Assembly: GCA_016882555.1 (NCBI GenBank)
Contig: VGPQ01000034.1
Coordinates: forward strand, 1-9,472
Direction: 5' to 3'
From: Cyanobacteria bacterium M_surface_7_m2_040
Lineage (GTDB): Bacteria > Cyanobacteriota > Cyanobacteriia > PCC-6307 > Cyanobiaceae
Length of the DNA: 9,472 nucleotides
In this document: in pieces, positions 1 through 5,948 of the stretch
How the letters are laid out: the number at the start of each line of letters is the position of its first letter
Numbering within the stretch: the first letter of the stretch is position 1
The notes under the pieces: generated by a model
Database searches by the model: none
What the model saw: the letters and a program-made list of their open reading frames with translations, nothing else
What the model was told of the DNA's origin: nothing
Program-made: the position numbers and the translations under genes

Positions 1-65
1 CATTCTGAATCACTCAGGCCCGCCAGCCAATTCTCAAGGCATGGACTGGTGCGTCTGAGCAACAG
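1..65. other. Edge fragment upstream of a terminator, identity unresolved
   Basis: This short stretch lies just before a strong plus-strand terminator, so it is probably the 3' end of a plus-strand transcript. One plus-strand frame is open from position 2 and ends in TGA at 56-58, giving 18 residues ending in DWCV. Another plus-strand frame stops at 6-8. I cannot tell which, if either, is the end of a real protein, and a small RNA is also possible. I see no T-arm, CCA end or other tRNA signature. Confidence 0.25.
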
Positions 66-91
66 ACCACCCCCTAGGGGGTGGTTTTTTT
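66..91 (+). terminator. Rho-independent terminator, plus strand
   Basis: Positions 66-85 form a perfect inverted repeat (ACCACCCCC, TA, GGGGGTGGT) running directly into seven T residues at 85-91. The stem is strong and G+C rich. The T tract is only on the plus-strand side, because the other flank (60-65) has no run that would give U on the minus strand. It therefore terminates a plus-strand gene entering from the left edge. It does not look like a proper terminator for the minus-strand gene ending at 127, although the hairpin could still shield that transcript's 3' end. Confidence 0.9.
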
Positions 92-126
92 GTTGTCTTT
101 TCTCGGTTGGTGTCGGTTGGCGTGGG

Positions 127-564
127 TTACGAGCGGTGCACGTGGACCTGCTTCCATTGCCCGTGGCGCTGCTGCCAGATCCGCGTTTCGCAGCAGCTGC
201 TGGTGGTGAACTCACCATTGCTGCAGCGTTGCACCAAGCGGGTGTAACTGAGCACCACCGCGTCATCTCCGAGCCAGCGCAGATGGGGTCGAGCCATGGT
301 CACCTGGGACTGGGGCTGGGTCTGAACGGCGCTGCTGGCTTCCGCTGCACCGGAGCCGGCCGCTGCCGCTGTCGCTGCCGGTGAGTCGAAATAGAAACGG
401 TGGAACTCCAGCCCCTCCACCAGGATTCCGTTGGTTTCGGCCTCAAAGCAGCTCACGCTGACATCGCAATGGGCTGCGTAGCCATCCCAGTCGCCCCGCA
501 ACACGCACTCCAGCATCGACTGGTTGAGTTGCAGGATGGTTTGATCGCGTTCGTCTGCTGTCAC
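127..564 (-). CDS. NTF2-like protein, CaMKII association-domain type
   Basis: This 145-residue protein resembles the bacterial CaMKII association-domain group of the NTF2-like (SnoaL/DUF4440) superfamily. These proteins form a cone-shaped alpha+beta barrel and usually dimerise or oligomerise. Visible hallmarks are an N-terminal helix (about residues 5-22), GDWDGYAAHCD (24-34), the segment CFEAETNGILVEGLEFHRFYF (39-59), and the C-terminal strands LSYTRLVQ (105-112), ETRIWQQRHGQWKQVHVHRS (126-145). An Ala/Ser/Gly/Gln-rich insertion (about 61-86) separates the two halves and is probably a disordered loop. The start is GTG at 562-564, whose GTGA overlaps the TGA of mtnBC by 4 nt, so translation is probably coupled to that gene. 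I see no strong Shine-Dalgarno sequence. The ligand and function are unknown. The tight linkage suggests, but does not prove, a role near methionine salvage. Confidence 0.85.
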   Translation of the reverse strand: MTADERDQTILQLNQSMLECVLRGDWDGYAAHCDVSVSCFEAETNGILVEGLEFHRFYFDSPAATAAAAGSGAAEASSAVQTQPQSQVTMARPHLRWLGDDAVVLSYTRLVQRCSNGEFTTSSCCETRIWQQRHGQWKQVHVHRS

Positions 565-1943
565 CGGCTGATCTGCAGGGTGCTGAATCCTTGAATCCTC
601 TCAAAGCCGCCACTGTCATCTGTGGGGTTGCCGGGACGATCGCTGAACAGCACCTGCATCCCCGCTTGCTGGGCGGCCTGCAGCTCAGTCGTTGAATCAC
701 TGATGAACAACACCTGGGCTGGGTTGACCGCCATTGCTGAAGCGATGGCCGTGTAGCTGGCGGGCTCCTGTTTGCTTCCGGTTCGCGTGTCGAACCAATG
801 GCTGAACAGCCCTCGCAGGTCTCCGGCGCTGCTGTGGCCATACAGCAGCTGTTGGGCCGGCACGGACCCTGAGGAGTAGACGCCCAGTGTCAGGCCCTCG
901 CGATGCCAGCGCCGCAGCGCCGGCGCCACATCCCCGAATAGCGGTCCGTTCAGTTCACCGGCTTGGTAGCCCTGTTGCCAGATCAGGCCCTGCAGGTTCT
1001 TGAGCGGGGTGAGCTTGCGATCCTCAGCGATCAGCCACTGCAGGTAGCCCACCACATCGGCATCGCTCTGCCACGCCAGACCCGCCTGTTGGGCGGCGGC
1101 ATCGCTGCGCCAGGCCTGCTGGATCTCGCCGACCAGTTGCACCACCGCCGGGTCTTCGCGGTGCTGCTGCAGATGCTGCTCCAGCCGCGCAGCTGCGTAG
1201 GGAAACAGCACCTGGCTCACAAAACTCACCGGACAGGTGGTGCCCTCGATGTCGAGCAGCACATGGCTGACGCCCCCGACCCTGTGGGGCTGGAGCAGTT
1301 GGGGCTCCAGCAGCAACTGGCGCCAGCGCAGCTCCAGCAGAAATTCCAGGATTTCCACATGCCTCGTGGCCTCCAGCAGGTCATGGCCCCAGGCGTAGAG
1401 GCCATGGCCGGCGATCAGCAGGCCATGGGGTGCATCGGCCAGCAGCGGTCTGGCGACCTGGCTGAGGCGAGCCAGATCCTGATCGTTGGGCAGCACCGGC
1501 AGGGCTATGGCCGTGGCGTGGGTGTTCACCCCTGCCAGCCCCTTGAGCATCTCCAGGTCTTCGAGCAGCAGCTCGGCGGCTCGCAAACGACCGAGTCGCT
1601 GCGAGAGCAGGGTGGCGGCCAGGGAATGGGTGTGCAGCACCGCCCCCGCCCCTGTTTCGTGGACGATGGCCAGGTGCAGCAGGGTTTCGGCACTGGCCCG
1701 TCCTTCGCCGCGCGCCACCTGGCCCTCGGCATTCACCACGATCAGCTGCTCGGGGGGCACCGATCCTTTGGCCACCCCACTGGGGGCCATGAGCAGCTGC
1801 AGCGGTTGGCGCTCGAGCACGCAACTGAAGTTGCCACCGGTGCCATCGCACCAGCCGCGTCGGTGGAGCTCGGCCATGGTGCGGCTGAGCTGCTCACGGC
1901 TGGCGGCTTCAAACGACATCGCTCTGCTGCTGGCCGCGTGCAT
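561..1943 (-). CDS. mtnBC: Bifunctional MtnB-MtnC: methylthioribulose-1-P dehydratase / enolase-phosphatase E1
   Basis: This is a cytosolic fusion of two consecutive methionine-salvage enzymes. The N-terminal half (about residues 9-215) is a class II aldolase-fold MtnB, which dehydrates 5-methylthioribulose-1-phosphate. It has GTGGNFS (34-40), APSG (53-56), the zinc-binding HTHS (104-107) and GHGLYAWG (179-186). The C-terminal half (about 226-460) is a HAD-superfamily MtnC, which enolises and dephosphorylates the diketo product. It has DIEGTT (231-236, nucleophile Asp231), SSGS (357-360), Lys391 in GSKQEP, and SDSTTE (415-420). The linker is only about ten residues. I chose ATG at 1941-1943 because MtnB proteins begin shortly before this helix. 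The frame stays open upstream to a TTG inside mutM (487 residues), which is unlikely to be used. ATG at 1917-1919 is an alternative. The gene starts 8 nt after mutM stops and overlaps the next gene by 4 nt. No SAM riboswitch is visible. Confidence 0.93.
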   Translation of the reverse strand: MHAASSRAMSFEAASREQLSRTMAELHRRGWCDGTGGNFSCVLERQPLQLLMAPSGVAKGSVPPEQLIVVNAEGQVARGEGRASAETLLHLAIVHETGAGAVLHTHSLAATLLSQRLGRLRAAELLLEDLEMLKGLAGVNTHATAIALPVLPNDQDLARLSQVARPLLADAPHGLLIAGHGLYAWGHDLLEATRHVEILEFLLELRWRQLLLEPQLLQPHRVGGVSHVLLDIEGTTCPVSFVSQVLFPYAAARLEQHLQQHREDPAVVQLVGEIQQAWRSDAAAQQAGLAWQSDADVVGYLQWLIAEDRKLTPLKNLQGLIWQQGYQAGELNGPLFGDVAPALRRWHREGLTLGVYSSGSVPAQQLLYGHSSAGDLRGLFSHWFDTRTGSKQEPASYTAIASAMAVNPAQVLFISDSTTELQAAQQAGMQVLFSDRPGNPTDDSGGFERIQGFSTLQISR

Positions 1944-1951
1944 GGGTGGGT

Positions 1952-2797
1952 TCAATGCTGGCAGCTGGGGCACCAGTGGCTGCTGCGCCCCCCCAGGGTG
2001 GTGCGCTCGATCGGGGTGCCGCAACGCCGGCAGGGCTGGCCGCCGCGCCGGTACACCCAGGCCATGCCGCCGTAGTGGCCATTGGTGCCGGTCAGGTCGC
2101 GGAAGTCGCTGAAGGTGGTGCCGCCGGCACCGATGCTCTGCTCGAGCACCTGCACCAGGGCGCTCTGGAGTTTGGCGAGCCGTTCACGGCTAAGTCGCCG
2201 GCTCGGTGTCTGGGGGCGGATGCCGGCGGCAAACAGCGATTCATCGGCGTAGATGTTGCCCACACCGGCCACCAAGGCCTGATCCAGCAGGGCCGATTTG
2301 ATCGGTCGGCTCGAGGCCCTGAGCTTCTGTTTCAGGTAGGTGGCGTTGAAGGCCGCATCAAACGGTTCGGGCCCCAGGCGCTGCAGCCCGGTGATCACCG
2401 CCTCCAACGGCTGCTCGGGCGGAACCCACCACAGTTCGGCAAAGCTGCGGGTGTCGATGAAGCGCAGCTCCTGGCCGCTGCTGTTCCACAGCTGCACGCG
2501 GGTGTGGCGGCAGGGCGGATGGGCGGCGCTGCGGTCGGCTTCCAGCCAGAGAAACTGACCGGTCATGCGCAGGTGCACGCCCCAGTGCCCCTGATCCAGG
2601 GCGGCCACGAGGTATTTGCCGCGCCGCTGCCACTGCTGCACGCGGCGGCCTTCCAGGGCGCTGATGAAACCGGCGGGATCCTGGCGTGGGGCGGCGATCG
2701 CCCGGGCCCGATGCACCACCACGCGCGCAATCTGGAAGCCCGTGGTCTGCTGCTCCAGCCCCCGCCGCACGGTTTCGACTTCGGGCAGTTCGGGCAT
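1952..2797 (-). CDS. mutM: Formamidopyrimidine-DNA glycosylase (Fpg/MutM)
   Basis: This 281-residue bifunctional glycosylase/AP lyase removes 8-oxoguanine and formamidopyrimidines from DNA. The N-terminus is exactly MPELPEVETVRRGL. After Met removal, Pro2 is the Schiff-base nucleophile and Glu3 the catalytic acid. Also present are RRGKYL with Lys61, HLRMTG (75-80), the helix-two-turn-helix segment DQALVAGVGNIYADE (172-186), and a C-terminal zinc finger with Cys256, Cys259, Cys276 and Cys279 around the conserved Arg271. Length and motif order are normal for Fpg, and the N-terminal motif fixes the start at 2797. The gene lies 146 nt downstream of psaE, behind a terminator hairpin, and is followed after 8 nt by mtnBC. 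Placing an oxidative-damage repair gene next to a photosystem I gene makes physiological sense, since PSI is a source of reactive oxygen. Confidence 0.97.
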   Translation of the reverse strand: MPELPEVETVRRGLEQQTTGFQIARVVVHRARAIAAPRQDPAGFISALEGRRVQQWQRRGKYLVAALDQGHWGVHLRMTGQFLWLEADRSAAHPPCRHTRVQLWNSSGQELRFIDTRSFAELWWVPPEQPLEAVITGLQRLGPEPFDAAFNATYLKQKLRASSRPIKSALLDQALVAGVGNIYADESLFAAGIRPQTPSRRLSRERLAKLQSALVQVLEQSIGAGGTTFSDFRDLTGTNGHYGGMAWVYRRGGQPCRRCGTPIERTTLGGRSSHWCPSCQH

Positions 2798-2859
2798 CGC
2801 TGCGGTTCAGATCAGGGGGCGTGGCTAAGGCGCGGTGGGGAGCGACACCCCTGCCAACA

Positions 2860-2893
2860 CAAAACCCCCGCAGCTGGATTTCGGCTGCGGGGG
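2860..2893 (-). terminator. Rho-independent terminator or attenuator downstream of psaE
   Basis: Read on the minus strand, a 10-bp perfect stem (CCCCCGCAGC / GCTGCGGGGG, at 2884-2893 and 2865-2874) encloses a 9-nt loop. It is followed by TTTTGTGTT. It begins 50 nt after the psaE stop codon and lies between psaE and mutM. The U tract is short and interrupted by G, so termination may be partial. That would make it a differential-expression element allowing high psaE and lower mutM-mtnBC transcription. Confidence 0.8.
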
Positions 2894-2943
2894 CAACAGC
2901 ATGCCTGGGCAAGGCCCAGAAGAGCTCAGGGAAGGGCTGGGCC

Positions 2944-3153
2944 TCAGGCCTTCTCGAGCTCGGCCTCGGCGAAGTTGTTGGTGTTGATGCCGCCTTCGGA
3001 GCCGCTGAAGCCGTTGTAGTTGACCTTCTCGAAACGCACCACCACCGGGTAGCGGATGCCGCTGGTGTCGATCGAAGCGACCGTGCCGACTTCGTTGAAC
3101 CAGTAAGACTCCGGGCGCTTGATGCGCACTTTGTCGCCGCGGGAAATGGCCAT
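2944..3153 (-). CDS. psaE: Photosystem I reaction centre subunit IV (PsaE)
   Basis: This 69-residue protein is a full-length PsaE, a small SH3-like beta-barrel on the stromal/cytoplasmic face of photosystem I. It stabilises PsaC and ferredoxin docking and supports cyclic electron flow. Diagnostic stretches are [20 protein letters not shown] (3-22), the GTVASID strand, [14 protein letters not shown], and the C-terminal [13 protein letters not shown]. There is no signal or transmembrane segment, as expected. The start at 3153 is fixed by the conserved N-terminus. No convincing Shine-Dalgarno sequence precedes it, which is common in cyanobacteria. It is transcribed divergently from the gene at 3272, is followed by a terminator-like hairpin, and then by mutM. 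It is the main reason to call this window cyanobacterial. Confidence 0.98.
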   Translation of the reverse strand: MAISRGDKVRIKRPESYWFNEVGTVASIDTSGIRYPVVVRFEKVNYNGFSGSEGGINTNNFAEAELEKA

Positions 3154-3271
3154 CGCTGGGCTGTGAATCGAGTGGCTGCCTCAGGGAAGATACCCGCGGC
3201 GGCCGCGCGCCAGGCCACCGGCGTCACGATTCGTCGCCTGAACCCCGCCGTGACATGGCACGATCGGCGCC
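3154..3271. promoter_or_regulatory. Divergent intergenic region, candidate psaE promoter
   Basis: These 118 bases separate the divergent starts of psaE (minus) and the ParB-HTH-like gene (plus), so both promoters should lie here. On the minus strand, TATCTT at 3187-3192 is a plausible -10 element. It sits about 34 nt before the psaE ATG and would give a leader of roughly 27 nt. The matching -35 position (about 3210-3215, GCCTGG on the minus strand) is a poor match, so an activator may be needed. I could not define a plus-strand promoter with confidence. Confidence 0.35.
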
Positions 3272-4327
3272 ATGACCGAGCTCGACCCGCCCGACTTTCG
3301 TTTGGATCTGCCGGATCCCGACAGCGACAGCATCAGCACGATGGAGTTTCTGGCCCGGCTCGAGGAGGCCTGGGCGGTGTGCGATCGCTTCGACCTGCAG
3401 ACCGAGATCTGGCGTGGACGCATCCTGCGGGCCGTGCGCGACCGCGAGAAGCGCGGCGGTGAGGGGCGCGGCACCGGCTTTCTGCAGTGGCTCAGGGAGC
3501 GGGAGATCAGCAAGACCCGCGCCTACACCCTGATCCAGCTGGCTGAATCCGCTGATTCGATGCTGGGCGAGGGGGTTCTGGAGGAGACCAGCGTCAACAA
3601 CTTCTCCAAGCGGGCCTTCCTCGAGACGGCCCAGGCCGACCCCGAGGTGCAGCTGATGATCGGCGAAGCGGCCAATGAGGGTCAGCAGATCACCCGCAAG
3701 CAGGTGCGGCGCCTGTCGGATGAGTTCATGGCAGCCACCAGCCCGTTGCTGCCCGAGGAGATCCGTCAGCGCACCGCCGAGAACCTGCTGCCGCCGAGGG
3801 CCGTGGCCCCCTTGGTGCGCGAGCTGGCCAAGCTGCCCGAAGACCAGCAGGACGACCTGCGGCGCGTGTTGCGCGATGAGCCCGAGCTGGAGCGGGTCAA
3901 GGATGTGACCTCCACGGCCCGTTGGCTCAGCAAGGCGGCGGAGGCGTCGCTGGCCGTGCGCGCCTTTCAGCAAGGGGAGCTGGATTTCGAGAAAGCGCTG
4001 CAGGAGGCCCAGCGGCTCGATGCCCTGGGGCTGCTGGCCGATGCGGTGGGTCAGGCCCAGGCGCTGGAATCGGCCGTGCTCAAGCTGCACACCAGCTGGC
4101 GCCGGCTGGGCGGGCTGCAGGAGCGCCTCTGGCTTGAAAGCGGCAGCAGCACCCCCCACCTGCGCGAGTTGTTGACGGCCCTGCAATCGCTCAGCGGCGC
4201 CACCCTGCGGGTGTCGCTCGGCGAGCTGGCCGGCGGCAAGCGGGTGCGGCTGCAGCTGGTTGAAGAGTCACCTGATCAGCTCGAGCCGCCGCCGCTGCCG
4301 GTCAGTGCCACGGCCGTGGGTCCCTAG
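3272..4327 (+). CDS. Uncharacterised protein with ParB/KorB-like helix-turn-helix region
   Basis: I do not recognise this 351-residue protein as a named family. It starts with an acidic, disordered-looking tail (1-22), followed by a mostly helical body. Residues about 66-95 (GTGFLQWLREREISKTRAYT and on) look like a helix-turn-helix, with ISKTRAYTLIQLAE as turn plus recognition helix. After it come FSKRAFLETAQADPEVQLMI (111-130) and ITRKQVRRLSDEF (140-152). This order resembles the HTH-plus-following-helices part of ParB/Noc/KorB proteins, where a 'dpe...la' helix precedes an 'iTvRqve' helix. The ParB CTP-binding motif GxxRR and an N-terminal ParB domain are not visible. The C-terminal half (about 160-290) is charged and Leu/Ala-rich, possibly coiled coil, ending in a Pro-rich tail. 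ATG at 3272 is the first in-frame start after the divergent promoter region. recQ follows after 67 nt, suggesting co-transcription. A DNA-binding role is inferred. Confidence 0.85.
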   Translation: MTELDPPDFRLDLPDPDSDSISTMEFLARLEEAWAVCDRFDLQTEIWRGRILRAVRDREKRGGEGRGTGFLQWLREREISKTRAYTLIQLAESADSMLGEGVLEETSVNNFSKRAFLETAQADPEVQLMIGEAANEGQQITRKQVRRLSDEFMAATSPLLPEEIRQRTAENLLPPRAVAPLVRELAKLPEDQQDDLRRVLRDEPELERVKDVTSTARWLSKAAEASLAVRAFQQGELDFEKALQEAQRLDALGLLADAVGQAQALESAVLKLHTSWRRLGGLQERLWLESGSSTPHLRELLTALQSLSGATLRVSLGELAGGKRVRLQLVEESPDQLEPPPLPVSATAVGP

Positions 4328-4394
4328 GGCAGCAGCACGACCCGGTCCACATCTGGTGCACCAACGGTCCCGCTAAGCTGCGCCCGCACCAGGG

Positions 4395-5927
4395 ATGGGG
4401 TCGGCCTTGGCCAGATCGCGCAAGCAGCGCTTGGCGTCGGTGGTCGATCCGCTGCAGCAGGCCCTGGGCGAACACTTCGGCTGGCCGGCGTTTCGCCCTG
4501 GTCAGCGCGAGGTGGTCGAGGCCCTGCTGGCTGGGCGCGATTGTCTGGCGGTGCTGCCCACCGGGGCTGGCAAGTCGCTTTGCTACCAGCTGCCGGCCCT
4601 GGTGCGCGAGGGGCTGGTGCTGGTCATCTCGCCGCTGGTGGCCCTGATGCAGGACCAGGTGGCCCAGCTGCAGCGCCGCGGCATCGCCGCGGCCTGCCTG
4701 CACCGCGATCTGGGGGGCGGCGAGCGCCAGGATCTGCAGCGGCGTCTGCGCGAGGGGCTTCTGCGCCTGCTTTATCTGGCGCCGGAGCGGCTGCAGCTGG
4801 AGAGCACCCAGCAGCTGCTCGATGACCTTCACGGCAGGGGCGGGCTCGTGGCCCTGGCGGTCGATGAGGCCCACTGCATCAGTGCCTGGGGCCACGACTT
4901 CCGCCCCGATTACCGGCGGCTGGGCCGCCTGCGGCAGCTCTGCCCGGGGGTGCCGGTGGTGGCCCTCAGCGCCACCGCTGCCCCGCAGGTGCGCGCCGAT
5001 CTGATTCGCCTGCTGCAGCTGAAGCGCCCCCTGGTTCAGGTGCATTCGGCCCGCCGCACCAACCTCGCCTACACCATGCAGCGGCGACCCGATGATCCGC
5101 TGCCGCTGGTGCTGGAGGCTCTCGAGCAGTCCCGCGGGGCGCGTCTGATCTATGCCCGCACCCGCCGGGCCGTGGAGAGCTGGGTGGCCAGGCTTAACGA
5201 CGCCGGCCACGAGGCCATCGCGTACCACGCGGGTTTGGAGCCTGGGGCCCGCCAGCAGGCTCTGGAGCACTTTCAGCAGCACCGCCAGCCGGTGCTGGTG
5301 GCCACGATCGCCTTCGGCATGGGGGTCGACCGCTCCGATGTGGGCCTGGTGTTGCACCTGGCTTTGCCGGCCAGCGCCGAGGGCTATCTGCAGGAGTCGG
5401 GCCGGGCCGGCCGCGATGGCCTGCCGGCCCACTGCCTGCTGCTGTATTCGCCGGGGGATCGCATCAGCCTGGGCTGGGCGCTGGCCCAGGCCGGAGCGGA
5501 TCCCGCTGATCGCCAGCGGGCCGAGCTGGCCCAGCAGCAGCTGCGCCGCATGGAGTCGATTGCCGAAGGCGAGGGGTGCCGCGAGCAGGCGCTGCTGCAG
5601 GCGGTTGGTGAGCTGGTGCCGCCTTGCGGCCGCTGCGACACGTGTCTTGCAGCCCCTTCACGCGTGCAGCGCGACTGGTCGCCCTCGGTGTTGCGTGTGT
5701 TGGCTGCCCTGGAGCAGCAGGACGGCCGCGAGTTGCGCGCCCTCACCCGCGAGCTGCAGGAGCTCGACCCTGCGGCCGAGGCCCGTTGGGGCTGGCTGGC
5801 CCGCCGCCTGGTGCAGGAACAGCTGATCGGCGAGAGCGACGACGGCGCCCAGCGCCTGTATCTGCGCGCCACCGGGCGCCACTACCTCAAGCGCCCCTGG
5901 CCCTTGACCTGGGCCGCCACGGCCTGA
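4395..5927 (+). CDS. recQ: RecQ-type ATP-dependent DNA helicase, short form without HRDC
   Basis: This 510-residue superfamily 2 helicase unwinds DNA 3'-5' during recombination and replication-fork repair. Motifs in order are the Q-motif region FRPGQ (33-37), Walker A TGAGKS (56-61), DEAH (157-160), the aromatic-rich loop CISAWGHDFRPDY (161-173), SAT (192-194), FGMGVDRSDV (307-316) and the arginine-finger motif QESGRAGRDG (333-342). The RecQ-Ct zinc site is complete: Cys395, Cys411, Cys414 and Cys417. Only about 90 residues follow, enough for a reduced winged helix, and there is no HRDC domain, unlike E. coli RecQ of about 610 residues. The stop is intact and the C-terminus shows no frameshift sign, so this looks like a natural short form. 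The ATG at 4395 lies 67 nt after the preceding gene. A later in-frame GTG near 4440 is an alternative start. The gene is convergent with the LysM gene. Confidence 0.95.
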   Translation: MGSALARSRKQRLASVVDPLQQALGEHFGWPAFRPGQREVVEALLAGRDCLAVLPTGAGKSLCYQLPALVREGLVLVISPLVALMQDQVAQLQRRGIAAACLHRDLGGGERQDLQRRLREGLLRLLYLAPERLQLESTQQLLDDLHGRGGLVALAVDEAHCISAWGHDFRPDYRRLGRLRQLCPGVPVVALSATAAPQVRADLIRLLQLKRPLVQVHSARRTNLAYTMQRRPDDPLPLVLEALEQSRGARLIYARTRRAVESWVARLNDAGHEAIAYHAGLEPGARQQALEHFQQHRQPVLVATIAFGMGVDRSDVGLVLHLALPASAEGYLQESGRAGRDGLPAHCLLLYSPGDRISLGWALAQAGADPADRQRAELAQQQLRRMESIAEGEGCREQALLQAVGELVPPCGRCDTCLAAPSRVQRDWSPSVLRVLAALEQQDGRELRALTRELQELDPAAEARWGWLARRLVQEQLIGESDDGAQRLYLRATGRHYLKRPWPLTWAATA

Positions 5928-5948
5928 GAGAGGAGATCCCCGCGCGGA

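Noticed and set aside
1944..2024. N-terminal extension of mtnBC from a TTG at 2022-2024
   Set aside because: It would overlap mutM by 73 nt, uses a rare start, and adds a Pro/His-rich segment unlike MtnB N-termini. ATG at 1943 fits better.
963..2075. Long plus-strand open frame (370 codons) antisense to mtnBC
   Set aside because: It lies wholly opposite the well-supported mtnBC gene and the end of mutM. Its sequence is Gln/Gly/His-rich without any recognisable motif, as expected for the antisense of a GC-rich gene.
1946..3019. Plus-strand open frame (357 codons) over mutM and the psaE terminator
   Set aside because: It runs antisense through mutM, across a terminator and into psaE. The translated sequence has no domain signature. 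It is a GC-rich shadow.
2694..3388. HIP1 palindromes (GCGATCGC at 2694-2701 and 3381-3388) as an enriched repeat family
   Set aside because: Two copies in 9.5 kb is not clearly above what a GC-rich sequence would give by chance, so I do not treat them as an enriched repeat here.
4302..5432. Long minus-strand open frame (376 codons) antisense to recQ
   Set aside because: recQ on the plus strand has every helicase motif. The antisense product is low-complexity Gln/His/Ala-rich and matches no family I know.
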